Source: Burkholderia ubonensis
Lineage (GTDB): Bacteria; Pseudomonadota; Gammaproteobacteria; Burkholderiales; Burkholderiaceae
DNA: 64,000 nucleotides
Assembly: GCF_001718695.1 (NCBI RefSeq)
Contig: NZ_CP013421.1
Location: 806,001-870,000 of the forward strand
Direction: 5' to 3'
Of the stretch, positions 46,837-55,520 are shown one piece after another (position 1 is the stretch's first letter; every line of letters begins with the position of its first letter). Under the pieces are notes generated by a model. That model ran no database searches. It saw nothing but the letters and a program-made list of their open reading frames with translations, and was not told the DNA's origin. A program made the position numbers and the translations under genes.

Positions 46837-48384
46837 ATGTCCCGAAATTTGAAGTTCGCAACCCGCAGCTTACGGGCGGCGGCGTCCATGGTTCTGACGC
46901 CCATTGGGGTTATCGGTTGCGCGGGGCTGCTGTGGCTGTGCACATGCGTGTTCTTTGCCGCGATGCTGCTCGCGGCTCGCGAAGACGCCTACGACAGCGA
47001 AGTGAGACACGCACGCCAACTGGGGACCGCGCTTGAGCGCGACATTCTGCGAAGCATCGAGCTTTACGAGCTGTCGCTGAGCGCCGCGGCACAGGGCGCC
47101 ACAAATCCGCGCGTCATGTCGTTGCCCGTCGATCTTCGAAACCCGGTGCTCTTCGACCGAGCCGCCACGGCAAAATACCTTGGCCCGATTTCAGTGCTGG
47201 ATACCAATGGGAAACTTCTGGTGAATTCCAGCAGCGCCCCGGCGAATAGAGTGGACTGGTCCGAATTGCCGCTTTTTCGGATCCACAAGGAAAAAATCGA
47301 TTCCGGCTTGTATATCAGCTTGCCGTATCCGTCCGAATTTCCTCCGCATGAGAAAGTCATCGCACTGAGCCGCCGTATTAACGGACCGAACGGATCGTTG
47401 ACTGGTGTCGTCGTCGGGCGATTGAGCATCGATTATTTCAATCATTTGTTTGACGGACTCTCGGTAGGACGTGACGAGACCATCTTCGTCATGACAACCA
47501 ATGGCACGCTGATCACGCGCCTTCCATATAACCGTGACGTCGTCGGAAAGAATCTTCAGGGTTCCGCAGTTCTTTCCGGCCTGTTGCGCCGCTCGTCCGA
47601 CGCTGTCTCCGGAATCTCGCGCATCGACGGCGTGCATCGACTGTATGTCTACAGGCGCCTCCCCGGATTGCCTTTCGTCATTGCAGTAGGCCCCGCCTGG
47701 GAGGTCGTATTCGCCGGCTGGCGCACCCGCGCCGAATGGCTTACCGGATTCATGGCGCTGTTCTCTGTCGTCATCTGGGCGGGCGCACTGTTGCTGGCTC
47801 GCGAGCTTCGCCGACGCCAGCGCGCCGAATGCGACCTACAGCGACTGGCACGTCGAGATGCGCTGACCGGGCTCGAGAACCGCGGGGCGTTCGACGAAAT
47901 GTTGAGTCAGGAATGGGCGAACACACTGCGCACGGGAAGGCATCTGTCACTGCTCTTTATCGACATCGACCGATTCAAGTCCTACAACGATCATTACGGC
48001 CACCAATCCGGCGATCAGGCGTTGAAGGCTGTCGCTCATTGCATATCCGCATGCGTTTCCCGCCCGTCCGATCATGTGGCACGTTACGGCGGCGAGGAGT
48101 TTGTCGTGATTCTCCCGGAGACCGACGTCGAGGGCGCCGCTGCGGTCGCGGAGAAGATTCGCCAGGCGATCCATGACATGCATGTCGCCCATGTGAAAAG
48201 TGGCTTCGGCTACGTCACGGCCAGCATTGGTGTCTCGTCGTCTGCCCATCCTGCCGTCCACGACGGAGACGCGCTGATTCGCGTGGCGGACCTGGCGGTG
48301 TACGAAGCCAAATCCCGGGGTAGAAATCGCGTCTGCATCGCAGGGGAAGCGATTGCGTCGGCACCCGAGGCGGCATTGAACTGA
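46837..48384 (+). CDS. diguanylate cyclase with periplasmic Cache-type sensor
   Basis: A 515-residue membrane protein. A first span (GCAGLLWLCTCVFFAAMLL) and a periplasmic PAS/Cache-like sensor (about residues 50-295) precede a second span (WLTGFMALFSVVIWAGALLLA) and a GGDEF domain. The active site reads YGGEEFVVILPETD near residue 418, so synthesis of cyclic di-GMP is likely. No RxxD inhibitory site was noticed five residues upstream. The ribosome-binding site is weak (AAGAAA). Confidence 0.92.
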   Translation: MSRNLKFATRSLRAAASMVLTPIGVIGCAGLLWLCTCVFFAAMLLAAREDAYDSEVRHARQLGTALERDILRSIELYELSLSAAAQGATNPRVMSLPVDLRNPVLFDRAATAKYLGPISVLDTNGKLLVNSSSAPANRVDWSELPLFRIHKEKIDSGLYISLPYPSEFPPHEKVIALSRRINGPNGSLTGVVVGRLSIDYFNHLFDGLSVGRDETIFVMTTNGTLITRLPYNRDVVGKNLQGSAVLSGLLRRSSDAVSGISRIDGVHRLYVYRRLPGLPFVIAVGPAWEVVFAGWRTRAEWLTGFMALFSVVIWAGALLLARELRRRQRAECDLQRLARRDALTGLENRGAFDEMLSQEWANTLRTGRHLSLLFIDIDRFKSYNDHYGHQSGDQALKAVAHCISACVSRPSDHVARYGGEEFVVILPETDVEGAAAVAEKIRQAIHDMHVAHVKSGFGYVTASIGVSSSAHPAVHDGDALIRVADLAVYEAKSRGRNRVCIAGEAIASAPEAALN

Positions 48385-48744
48385 CTGTTCCTCACTGAAG
48401 CACCCGCTGTCGCGTCAGCAGTACCCCATCCCGGCAACATCCGGCGTTCGAGCTTCGTGGCAGTCAGATGACTACGGATGGGATCCTGAAGCGCGTATCG
48501 CACCGTGGGAAAACGGAGCACCTGCGCTAGAAATTGACCAACGGAACAGCCAATTATGTTGACATTTATCAAACTAAGCACCTACAGTTAAATCTCGGCA
48601 TGTTTTATACGATGGCATGTTGGATATGCGAGTTCTCTATATCAAACCGAGGCCATAAGACGTCGTATTCCACGATTACACGGTGAATATAGCTGACGTG
48701 TCGGGTTGCAGCTCACGTCCGAAAAAACGCAACGAGGGTTGAGC
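48385..48744. other. gap before the LuxR-type regulator
   Basis: About 360 AT-rich bases containing no credible gene; probably the promoter of the regulator at 48745. Confidence 0.5.
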
Positions 48745-49383
48745 ATGAAGAAGGTACTTCTCGCGGAACGTCATGCGATTACGCGTGACGGCATTCGGTA
48801 TATCCTTCAAGAAACCGGGGAGTACCAAGTCGCTCGCGAGTTGTCTGATGGCGACGCACTGATTGCGACAGTCCAAGATGAAACATTCGACATTGCGATC
48901 GTCGACCTCATTAGTATAGGTGCGCGCTCCATCGAATTGATCAGCCAAGTCGTATCCTACACCCCAATGATGCGAGTTCTTGCACTATGCAGCACGGCCG
49001 AGCCGACTTATGCAAAGTCCGTGTTTAGTGCTGGGGCATCCGGCTTCCTCACCAAAGACAGCACGGCGGGCGAATTGGTCAGAGCGGTGCACTCGGTGCT
49101 CGCCGGGCATAGGTACATGAGCGCACAAGTCGCAGAGCGCATGGTCCGTACGATTGATATTCCTCCCGATGCGCAGTTGCACGCGCGCCTGACTGCCCGA
49201 GAGAAGGCCGTACTCGAAGGACTAGCATGCGGCGACGGTATATCGGAAATTGCTAGCCGTCTCGGCATCAACGCAAAGACGGTCAGTACATATAAAGCAC
49301 GCCTACTTAAAAAACTTGAACTCCGCACTGAAGCAGCATTGATTCGGTACGCACTCGAGCATCAAATTGTCGATCCAGACTGA
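48745..49383 (+). CDS. NarL/LuxR-family response regulator
   Basis: A 212-residue two-domain regulator. The receiver has phospho-acceptor Asp54 (IAIVDLISIG) and conserved Lys in GFLTKDS. The LuxR helix-turn-helix reads LTAREKAVLEGLACGDGISE, then LGINAKTVSTYKARLLKKLEL. The N-terminal acidic pocket, usually two acidic residues before His, is Glu8-Arg9 here, so Mg binding may be weakened. No histidine kinase gene is adjacent. GAGG precedes the ATG. It may regulate biofilm or motility with the neighbouring cyclic di-GMP genes, by position only. Confidence 0.9.
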   Translation: MKKVLLAERHAITRDGIRYILQETGEYQVARELSDGDALIATVQDETFDIAIVDLISIGARSIELISQVVSYTPMMRVLALCSTAEPTYAKSVFSAGASGFLTKDSTAGELVRAVHSVLAGHRYMSAQVAERMVRTIDIPPDAQLHARLTAREKAVLEGLACGDGISEIASRLGINAKTVSTYKARLLKKLELRTEAALIRYALEHQIVDPD

Positions 49384-50084
49384 GCGCGTCGGTTTTTAGC
49401 CAGCCTTTCGGTTCGAAACTCTCGATGACCTCGCGGAGTCGATCTTTCGGCCAATCATTCGCGTCACGTGAGCGTCGTGCACCATCCACACTGCACCAGC
49501 CCTGAAAAGGGATGAACTCATAGCACACGAGTGAGAAACAATTGACCCACCTGCGCAAGGTGAATCAAATCCTTGACGAAAATTTCGAGGGTGGTTTCTG
49601 TCAGGATTGGGCGTCTTCGAACCAAAGCATTGGACCATAAGGCCTCGCGCTGTTCCCGATCTCGCCATACGCCACCACTACGGCGATCCCAGGGTGGAAG
49701 CGAACTTGGCTTGATCAAAGAGCTGCGGCGTCAGGGCCCGTATCTACCCAGCGCGAAGCGTCCGGGTATACCGGAATCTCGGCAGCGACGGAACCGTGGC
49801 CAGCGCTCCGCTGTAGGCTCACCGCCCCACAGACGGTGTTCATCCTTTCCCATATTCCGATTGCCAGCGGTGCTCTCACCCGATAGCACGAAAACAGAAG
49901 GGACCGCGCCGATGCTCACGTTTGCCCGACTGACGCCCTGCGGTCACCACACGGCAAATGTCAATTGATGCGAAGGCGGCGGCGCAATATCGTCCGGACG
50001 ATGTGTGGATAATCGGGTGCGCGGCGAGTATCCGGAGTTAATGGGGTGGTCCACTCCACCTTAGGCGCGGTACGCTTTGCAGGG
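49384..50084. other. intergenic stretch, possible decayed gene
   Basis: About 700 bases. On the minus strand a frame at 49307-49558 reads plausible protein (PKDRLREVIESFEPKGWLKT) but overlaps the regulator's end and has no proper start. It may be a decayed gene end. Nothing else convincing. Confidence 0.35.
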
Positions 50085-50384
50085 TCACTGCTGAATCAGG
50101 AAGCGGTTGCGATTCTTGACGTCCCTGATCCACGCCGGCGCACGTCCACGACCTGACCAGGTCGCGCCGGTCTTCGGATCGCGATACTTTGCTTCGACTG
50201 GCACATTCGCCTGCTTTGCAGACCGACCGCGGCGTGTGCCAAAGATGTCCTTCTCGGTAATGCCGTATTCTGCGACCTTGCTGCGGATGTCGTCGATGAC
50301 GGCTTGGAACTCGGCTACGCGGGCAGCTTCCGCTTTTTCAGCCAGCGCCTCCATTTGGGCTTTCAACTCTTTGTATGTGGCCAT
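50085..50384 (-). CDS. H-NS family histone-like protein
   Basis: A 99-residue nucleoid-associated protein. An N-terminal coiled coil (YKELKAQMEALAEKAEAARV) leads through a linker to the DNA-binding domain YRDPKTGATWSGRGRAPAWI, with the SGRGRAPxW hook that inserts in the minor groove of AT-rich DNA. GAGGAGGG precedes the ATG. Such proteins silence acquired DNA, which suits its place in this accessory region. Confidence 0.92.
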   Translation of the reverse strand: MATYKELKAQMEALAEKAEAARVAEFQAVIDDIRSKVAEYGITEKDIFGTRRGRSAKQANVPVEAKYRDPKTGATWSGRGRAPAWIRDVKNRNRFLIQQ

Positions 50385-50824
50385 GTTTCCCTCCTCTAGT
50401 GGCATCGCGAACATGATAGCCGGTTTGCATTGAAGCAGGTGGCGAGCTATCGGTTTGCTAAACTAAATAGCGCCTAAGAAGGAATTCGACATGCACCACT
50501 TCGTCGATCGACTTGTTCACTAGCCCATTCACCGGTCGCCGCCTATTTAACGAACTGCACATTCCACTGTATGACCGGGCGCAGAGTCACACTTGGGTTG
50601 GAGAATTTGCTTGCTAGCGAAACCCACGTGGCGAGCAGCGTTTCAAGGCCCTGTCCAGATGCGGCCCGTTGTCGTGCTCGAACATCATCGCACGACTCTG
50701 CAGCCCTGCTGGAACTGCGTCAGAACGTCGACGGGCTCTCAGTTGTGGTGAGGCTTGAGCATGAGCAGAAAGCTGAATCTCAATTTGGCCCTGTCGCGTG
50801 TCCGTCTTCGCGGGGCCGGCCCCC
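50385..50824. other. intergenic stretch without a convincing gene
   Basis: About 440 bases between the H-NS gene promoter and the IS3 element. No recognisable gene or RNA. Confidence 0.45.
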
Positions 50825-50864
50825 GGGTAATCCCCCCGTTTTCCACGGGGTTCAGAAGTAGAAA

Positions 50865-51800
50865 CTAAGCGGCCATGGCCAGCCGCTGCTTTGGCGTAAA
50901 TCCGCCCAAGGCCATGTTCTGGCGGTCATGATTGTAAGTCCACGTCCAATCGGTCGCGAAGCGCTGCACATGGTCCAAGTCTTCCCAGTGGTACTGTGAC
51001 AGCCATTCGTACCGCACGGGCCGGTTGAATCGTTCGACATACGCGTTCTGCTGCGGCTTGCCCGGCTGAATGTAGTCGAGCCTGATGTCGTACTGTCGGG
51101 CCCGCTCGATGATCGCCGCGCTCAGGTACTCGGGCCCGTTATCGCACCGAATCGCCTTGGGTCTGCCGCGCCAACCGATGATCTGCCGCCGCGCCCGGAT
51201 CACGCGTTCCGATGGCAACGAGAAGTCGATCTCGATGCCGAGTGCCTCGCGGTTGAAGTCGTCGATCACGTTGAACAGCCGGATGCTGCGTCCGTCGGCC
51301 AGGTCTGGTCGTGCATGAAGTCCATCGACCAGACCTGGTTGACGGCACGCGGCACCGCCAGCGGCTCCGGTACCTGCCTGACCAGTCGCTTGCGCGGCTT
51401 GATCCGCAGGTTCAGTTCCAGTTCGCGATAGATCCGGTACACGCGCTTGTGATTCCAGCCGAAGCCCTTCACGTTTCGCCGGTACAGGAGCACAGCCCGA
51501 AGCCCCAGTTCCGATGGTTGTCCGTCAGGCGCAGCAGCCAGTTCGCAATCTCGTCGTTCTCGGCGCTGCGCCGACCGACGTACCGATAACAGGCCTGGCT
51601 GATCCCAAATGCCTCACATGCCAGCCGGATCGATATGCCCCGGCTGGACACGGCATGCATGGCGATCTCACACCGGCGAGATGGCCTCAGTCTTTTTTTG
51701 CGAGCGCCTCCGCCACGATCTCGGCCTTGATCTTCTCCTCGACGTACATCTTGCGCAGCCGGGCATTCTCGGCCTCCAACTCCTTCATCCGCGCGATCAA
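50865..51800 (-). pseudogene. IS3-family transposase orfB, two frameshifts
   Basis: Three consecutive frames give one orfB. KKRLRPSRRCEIAMHAVSSR to [10 protein letters not shown] breaks near 51480, [20 protein letters not shown] to WSMDFMHDQ breaks near 51300, and the third part, [20 protein letters not shown] to [14 protein letters not shown], carries [12 protein letters not shown] and [16 protein letters not shown] (second Asp and Glu of DDE). Each break needs a single-base correction. The enzyme cannot be made as one chain. Confidence 0.85.
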
Positions 51801-51980
51801 AGAGACGTCCATGCCACCGTACTTCGAGCGCCATTTGTAGAACGTTGCCGTGCTGATGCCCAGTTCCCGGCACAGGTCCGGCACCGACAGCCCCGACTCC
51901 ACGCGCTTGAGCGCGTCCATGATCTGGCTGTCCGTGAATCTCGATTTTTTCGCGCTGTAGAACACCCTCAACGAGAAAAT
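51687..51980 (-). CDS. IS3-family transposase orfA
   Basis: The DNA-binding subunit: KKSRFTDSQIMDALKRVESG, the helix-turn-helix SVPDLCRELGISTATFYKWR and the coiled coil ARMKELEAENARLRKMYVEE, ending EIVAEALAKKD. The A7 run before the stop is the usual slippery site for fusion with orfB. The exact start is uncertain; the frame is open to 51995. Confidence 0.85.
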   Translation of the reverse strand: MFSLRVFYSAKKSRFTDSQIMDALKRVESGLSVPDLCRELGISTATFYKWRSKYGGMDVSLIARMKELEAENARLRKMYVEEKIKAEIVAEALAKKD

Positions 51981-52104
51981 TCTACTTCTGATCACACCGG
52001 TCTTTCGGGGGGATTACCCAGACGGCCCGTCTGCGAGGTCGGTTTATGTCACCAACGGGATAGGCATGTGTTTCGTTGGTCGCCATGCCGCGCGCCTAGC
52101 CGGA

Positions 52105-52308
52105 GAGAAACACAACGTCGCATGCCCCTCCTCATTGATCAGCGCCTCCAATTTCTTCGAACTGGCGGTCGCGGCGGCCATCAGCCTGTTCAGTTTCAAA
52201 TCTGACGCTGCGCTGGCCACGTTGGTTGGTGTGCTGATCGAGGTGCCGATGATACTGGTGGTCGTGAAAATCGTGAATGCATCAAACGGCTGGTATGAGC
52301 GCGCCTGA
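52105..52308 (+). pseudogene. acr3: acr3 fragment (arsenite efflux permease C-terminus)
   Basis: The plus strand reads GEKHNVACPSSLISASNFFE and LAVAAAISLFSFKSDAALAT to KIVNASNGWYERA, the last membrane spans of an Acr3-type arsenite permease. The N-terminal eight spans are missing; the similarity starts at about 52105, 85 bases right of the IS3 element. Confidence 0.85.
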
Positions 52309-52543
52309 CTGCATGATGCGCCGCGCGAGCGTCGCGGATCTCGACACCATCCGGGCGCGGCTCAAAGCGTGCCGGTTACACACCAGCGATCTGCCTGCGG
52401 CCAGCATCGGTGGACTTCATCTCGCCGCCCACGGTACGATGATCGTGGGGGTTGCCGCGCTCGAGCAGGCCCGCGATGGGCGCTCGCGCTCGCGGATGGA
52501 CCGGACGGAGCTGTCAGGATGTTCAGCGTCCATGTGCAATTGA
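52295..52543 (+). pseudogene. arsN: arsN-like GNAT acetyltransferase fragment
   Basis: From an ATG overlapping the acr3 stop, the frame encodes MMRRASVADLDTIRARLKAC and GTMIVGVAALEQA, the N-terminal half of a GNAT acetyltransferase of the arsenic-cluster ArsN type. Similarity is lost after about residue 60 and the acetyl-CoA-binding motif is absent, so the gene is broken. Confidence 0.65.
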
Positions 52544-52844
52544 GACCAAGCTCAAGCGTGGGTACGGTCACTTCCATACGTGAAGCGGACGCTGGGGCGG
52601 CCATGGACGCTCGTTGGCGAACGGCACCTAATGGTTGTACCAAACGCCGCGTGTCCACCACCGGCGTACTTGGCTTAAGTCAAAAACGGTCCTGTCCGAA
52701 TTGCGCGTCGCATCGAACCACTTTATGTGTCTGAATTAGACTAGCGTCACTGAGGCTGCCGGAGCATACAGTCGACTGACGAGAAAATCGTTCGCAGACT
52801 TCAGCGCTGCGAGCCGATCCAGATTTGGAGGCTCTGGCGGTAGG
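52544..52844. other. gap without a gene
   Basis: About 300 bases following the arsN fragment. No supported feature. Confidence 0.4.
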
Positions 52845-53267
52845 CTACGCTTTGCTAGCGTGGAAAAATTTCGGTGCTGCTTCCTCGATTATCATCGCAC
52901 CAGCATTAAGTGGCCGCGGGCGGCAAAATGGCATGAATACGGTCGAGCCGATCTGGATTTCTCGGCCACTGAGAACACATCGCCCACGTTTATTCGCTAC
53001 CCGTAATTTCCAGATCTGCTCGAGGTAGACACATCTTCGAGCGTCGCTCCACGAAACTAACAGTGTTCCCTGAGACGGTCGGTCAACAATCTTTACCACT
53101 CGCACTACATCGTACGTGACTGATCCACCCGTGTTGAATCGGTCGGTCCCACCAAGGTCCTTGTCTACTACCGGACCTACCGACGTAAAACAGTCCACGT
53201 CGTTCTGTCTGTCAAGGTTCGCGACGATTTTCGCCCAAGCGTCACGCTTTTGACAGACATATCCCAT
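52845..53267 (-). CDS. DUF3331 domain protein
   Basis: A 140-residue protein matching the Burkholderia-specific DUF3331 pattern: VKIVDRPSQGTLLVSWSDARRCVYLEQIW, then GRCVLSGREIQIGSTVFMPF and RPLNAGAMI. The Cys/Asp/Ser arrangement suggests a small metal- or DNA-binding beta fold, but no function is known. AGGAG lies nine bases before the ATG. Confidence 0.8.
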   Translation of the reverse strand: MGYVCQKRDAWAKIVANLDRQNDVDCFTSVGPVVDKDLGGTDRFNTGGSVTYDVVRVVKIVDRPSQGTLLVSWSDARRCVYLEQIWKLRVANKRGRCVLSGREIQIGSTVFMPFCRPRPLNAGAMIIEEAAPKFFHASKA

Positions 53268-53357
53268 GCTCTGCGCTCCTGTCGATGTTAGGGAAAAATA
53301 CCACAACTTTTCGATCGTAGGATCGAAGCGCGCACCGCTCCTGTGGGCTGTAGGGAG

Positions 53358-54488
53358 TCACGACATCGACACACCGAGCAGCGCGCCAGCACCATACGTG
53401 AAGGCGGCGGCAACGCAACCAATCACAATCTGGCGGATTACAGAAAACCACGGGGAACGGCCATTGAACAGCGAGGTCACTACACCGATCACGGTCAAGC
53501 AAAGCACGCTGAATGAAACACTGATTCCGATGCCGACCAATCCGTGGGACCAGAAAAACGGTACTGCAGGAAATATCGCTCCGAGTGCAAACAAACCGAA
53601 CGACGTGCCAGCGGCACGCCAAGGATTTCCGCCCAGGTCCTCCGGGTCGAGGCCCAGCTCTTCCCGCGTGAGGGTATCGAGCGCCTTGTCACGATTGCGC
53701 ATCATTTCCTCAGCCAATCGATGCGCATCATCTTTGTCGAGACCCTTAGCCTGATAGATAAGCGCGAGTTCCCGCAATTCCGCTTTTGGCGTCCGCTGGA
53801 GTTCTTCGCTTTCCCGCGCGATCTGGGTTTGCGCGAGCTCGCGCGCGTTCGTGACCGATAACCATTCTCCAAGTGCCATTGAAGATGCGCCAGCAATGAG
53901 CCCAGCCAGTCCCGTCAGAAGGATTGTCTTGTTGGAGGCGCCGGCTCCAGCAACGCCCATGACGAGGCAAAAATTCGACACGAGACCGTCGTTGGCACCG
54001 AGGACCGCCGCTCGCAAATCGTTACCTGACCAACCACGATGCCACGACTCCGCGCGCGCGATATCGGAGCCTTTCACGCCACCCGAAGGGTTGCTCCGCG
54101 CGACGGCGGCTACGACCGCCGCGTGTGTGGATTCGTCAGCGGAGAGTGCCCCCGCATCGGTCTGCGTGGCATATTTGTCGCGGTCGGCGAACTCTGCGGC
54201 GGCGAGCGCCGGCAGTACAAAACGCGGACCGAAGCTGCGTATAAGCATACGCAATGCTCTGGTTTTGAATGTCGGCCTCGTGGTCGCTACATCGACACCC
54301 CGTTGCTGTAGCTTGGCGTGCCATATTTCCGCGTGTTCATGTTCGGCCTCGGCCAATTGCATAAATACGTCGCGGCGCGATGGGTCTGGTTCCGCAGCGG
54401 CAAGCGCTTCATATAGCGCGGCTCCGTCCATCTCGTCCCGCAGGTTGGTTCGAAGCCTATTGATGTCTGATTTGTTGGACGATCGCAT
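53358..54488 (-). CDS. ferritin-like plus VIT1-family membrane protein (MbfA-like)
   Basis: A 376-residue fusion. An N-terminal rubrerythrin/ferritin-like domain (LRDEMDGAALYEALAAAEPD, then LAEAEHEHAEIW, carrying the Glu and ExxH iron ligands) is joined to a VIT1/CCC1 transporter domain with five membrane spans (LRAAVLGANDGLVSNFCLVMGVAGA; MALGEWLSVTNARELAQTQI). The layout matches membrane-bound ferritin A, an iron (and perhaps manganese) exporter that protects against peroxide. It is complete. It stands alone between DUF3331 and a noncoding stretch. Confidence 0.9.
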   Translation of the reverse strand: MRSSNKSDINRLRTNLRDEMDGAALYEALAAAEPDPSRRDVFMQLAEAEHEHAEIWHAKLQQRGVDVATTRPTFKTRALRMLIRSFGPRFVLPALAAAEFADRDKYATQTDAGALSADESTHAAVVAAVARSNPSGGVKGSDIARAESWHRGWSGNDLRAAVLGANDGLVSNFCLVMGVAGAGASNKTILLTGLAGLIAGASSMALGEWLSVTNARELAQTQIARESEELQRTPKAELRELALIYQAKGLDKDDAHRLAEEMMRNRDKALDTLTREELGLDPEDLGGNPWRAAGTSFGLFALGAIFPAVPFFWSHGLVGIGISVSFSVLCLTVIGVVTSLFNGRSPWFSVIRQIVIGCVAAAFTYGAGALLGVSMS

Positions 54489-54758
54489 GGCTGAACGCGC
54501 TCCACAGAGTGGTTGGACAATAGCATGACGATACTCGATGACGGAGTTGCGTGTATTCTGAAATTCTTGCCCCGCTCATACTGACCTCCTCGGCTACCAA
54601 AAATTATGGCGCGAAGGTATCCACGAAAGGAGGGCCGGTCCACAATCTGCATCCGAGTTCGCTCCCGCAGGAGCGATCTGCGTCGATCTCTTTGCGTCAA
54701 ATCAATCGTATCGCGTAAGCGACGTGCACAATCATCCCTGCATTCACGCAGGGAGGCC
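54489..54758. other. gap with a short hairpin
   Basis: About 270 bases between divergent genes. It ends in a small stem (CCCTGC-N6-GCAGGG at 54736-54753) directly before the next short open frame. No other feature seen. Confidence 0.4.
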
Positions 54759-54932
54759 ATGAACTGGTACTACACGGTCGAGAAGGAATTAGCGCATGTG
54801 AGAAATGCGATTCAAGTTCTTGATGTAGGGCGAGGGCAGTTCCCGCCAGGATTAGAAGTCTGCGAGCCAAGGTATGGGGGCAAAATGTTCTCAAACTGTG
54901 ATCGGTTTGTTGTAGTTGCAACGAATACTTGA
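54759..54932 (+). CDS. small hypothetical protein
   Basis: A 57-residue open frame (MNWYYTVEKELAHVRNAIQV, then FVVVATNT). GGGAGG lies four bases before the ATG. No family recognised. It could be spurious; the support is the ribosome-binding site. Confidence 0.35.
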   Translation: MNWYYTVEKELAHVRNAIQVLDVGRGQFPPGLEVCEPRYGGKMFSNCDRFVVVATNT

Positions 54933-55166
54933 GCAGCGTTGTTCATGGAACGCTTACCCTTATCCGGCCTCAGCAGGCGAAATTCCTGACAGGTGTCGAC
55001 GTGCCTGAATGTGCGCATCCGACGAGGAAAAGTTGATAATTTGATTGCCACACATCGTGACCACTGCTCGTCAAAGTTAGGGCTCATTTCCCGCCGCACT
55101 TTGATCGACAAGCGATCATTTCGAGTTTCTCCCACCCAGTTTTTCCACCCACCCGAAGGACTAGAG

Positions 55167-55520
55167 ATGAAATCCTTGAAGACCTACGTTGCTGCAGCGA
55201 TCGCCATCAGCGCCATTGCTGCGATCGTGCCCGTTGTTCATGCACAAGAGACGACCGCGGCACCTTCAGCAACAGCTCCCTCTCGTTCGGCTATTAGAGC
55301 AGCAAATAAGGATTTGGCGAAACGAGTTCAGAAGACGTTGTACAAACAAAAGGGCTTGGAGTCCACGGATGTTCATGCCGTCGCTCGTAGCGGCAAGATT
55401 ACGCTAGTAGGAATGGCTCCGGACCAAGCGCAGATAGATCTCGCTGGGAAAGTTGCCGAGAGTGTTCCTGGCGTTACGTCGGTCAAAAACAATTTGACCG
55501 TGGACGAAAAAGGACGTTAA
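55167..55520 (+). CDS. BON-domain exported protein
   Basis: A 117-residue protein with a signal peptide (MKSLKTYVAAAIAISAIAAI, cleavage after VHA) and a single BON domain (LAKRVQKTLYKQKGLESTDV, ARSGKITLVGMAPDQAQIDL, then VPGVTSVKNNLTV). BON proteins bind membranes or are induced by osmotic stress (OsmY-like). GAAGGA precedes the ATG. Confidence 0.88.
   Translation: MKSLKTYVAAAIAISAIAAIVPVVHAQETTAAPSATAPSRSAIRAANKDLAKRVQKTLYKQKGLESTDVHAVARSGKITLVGMAPDQAQIDLAGKVAESVPGVTSVKNNLTVDEKGR

Larger units (their letters stand above)
50825..52019 (-). mobile_element. insertion sequence, IS3 family, decayed copy
   Basis: A 1.2-kb element bounded by inverted repeats GGGTAATCCCCCCG (left) and its complement (right, to 52019). 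It encodes orfA intact and an orfB split by two frameshifts. The IS remnant at 34098 derives from the same IS type. No target duplication was evident. Confidence 0.87.

Noticed and set aside
49573..49968. A 131-codon plus-strand frame after the LuxR-type gene
   Set aside because: Low-complexity Arg/Pro/Ser translation, no ribosome-binding site and no family resemblance.
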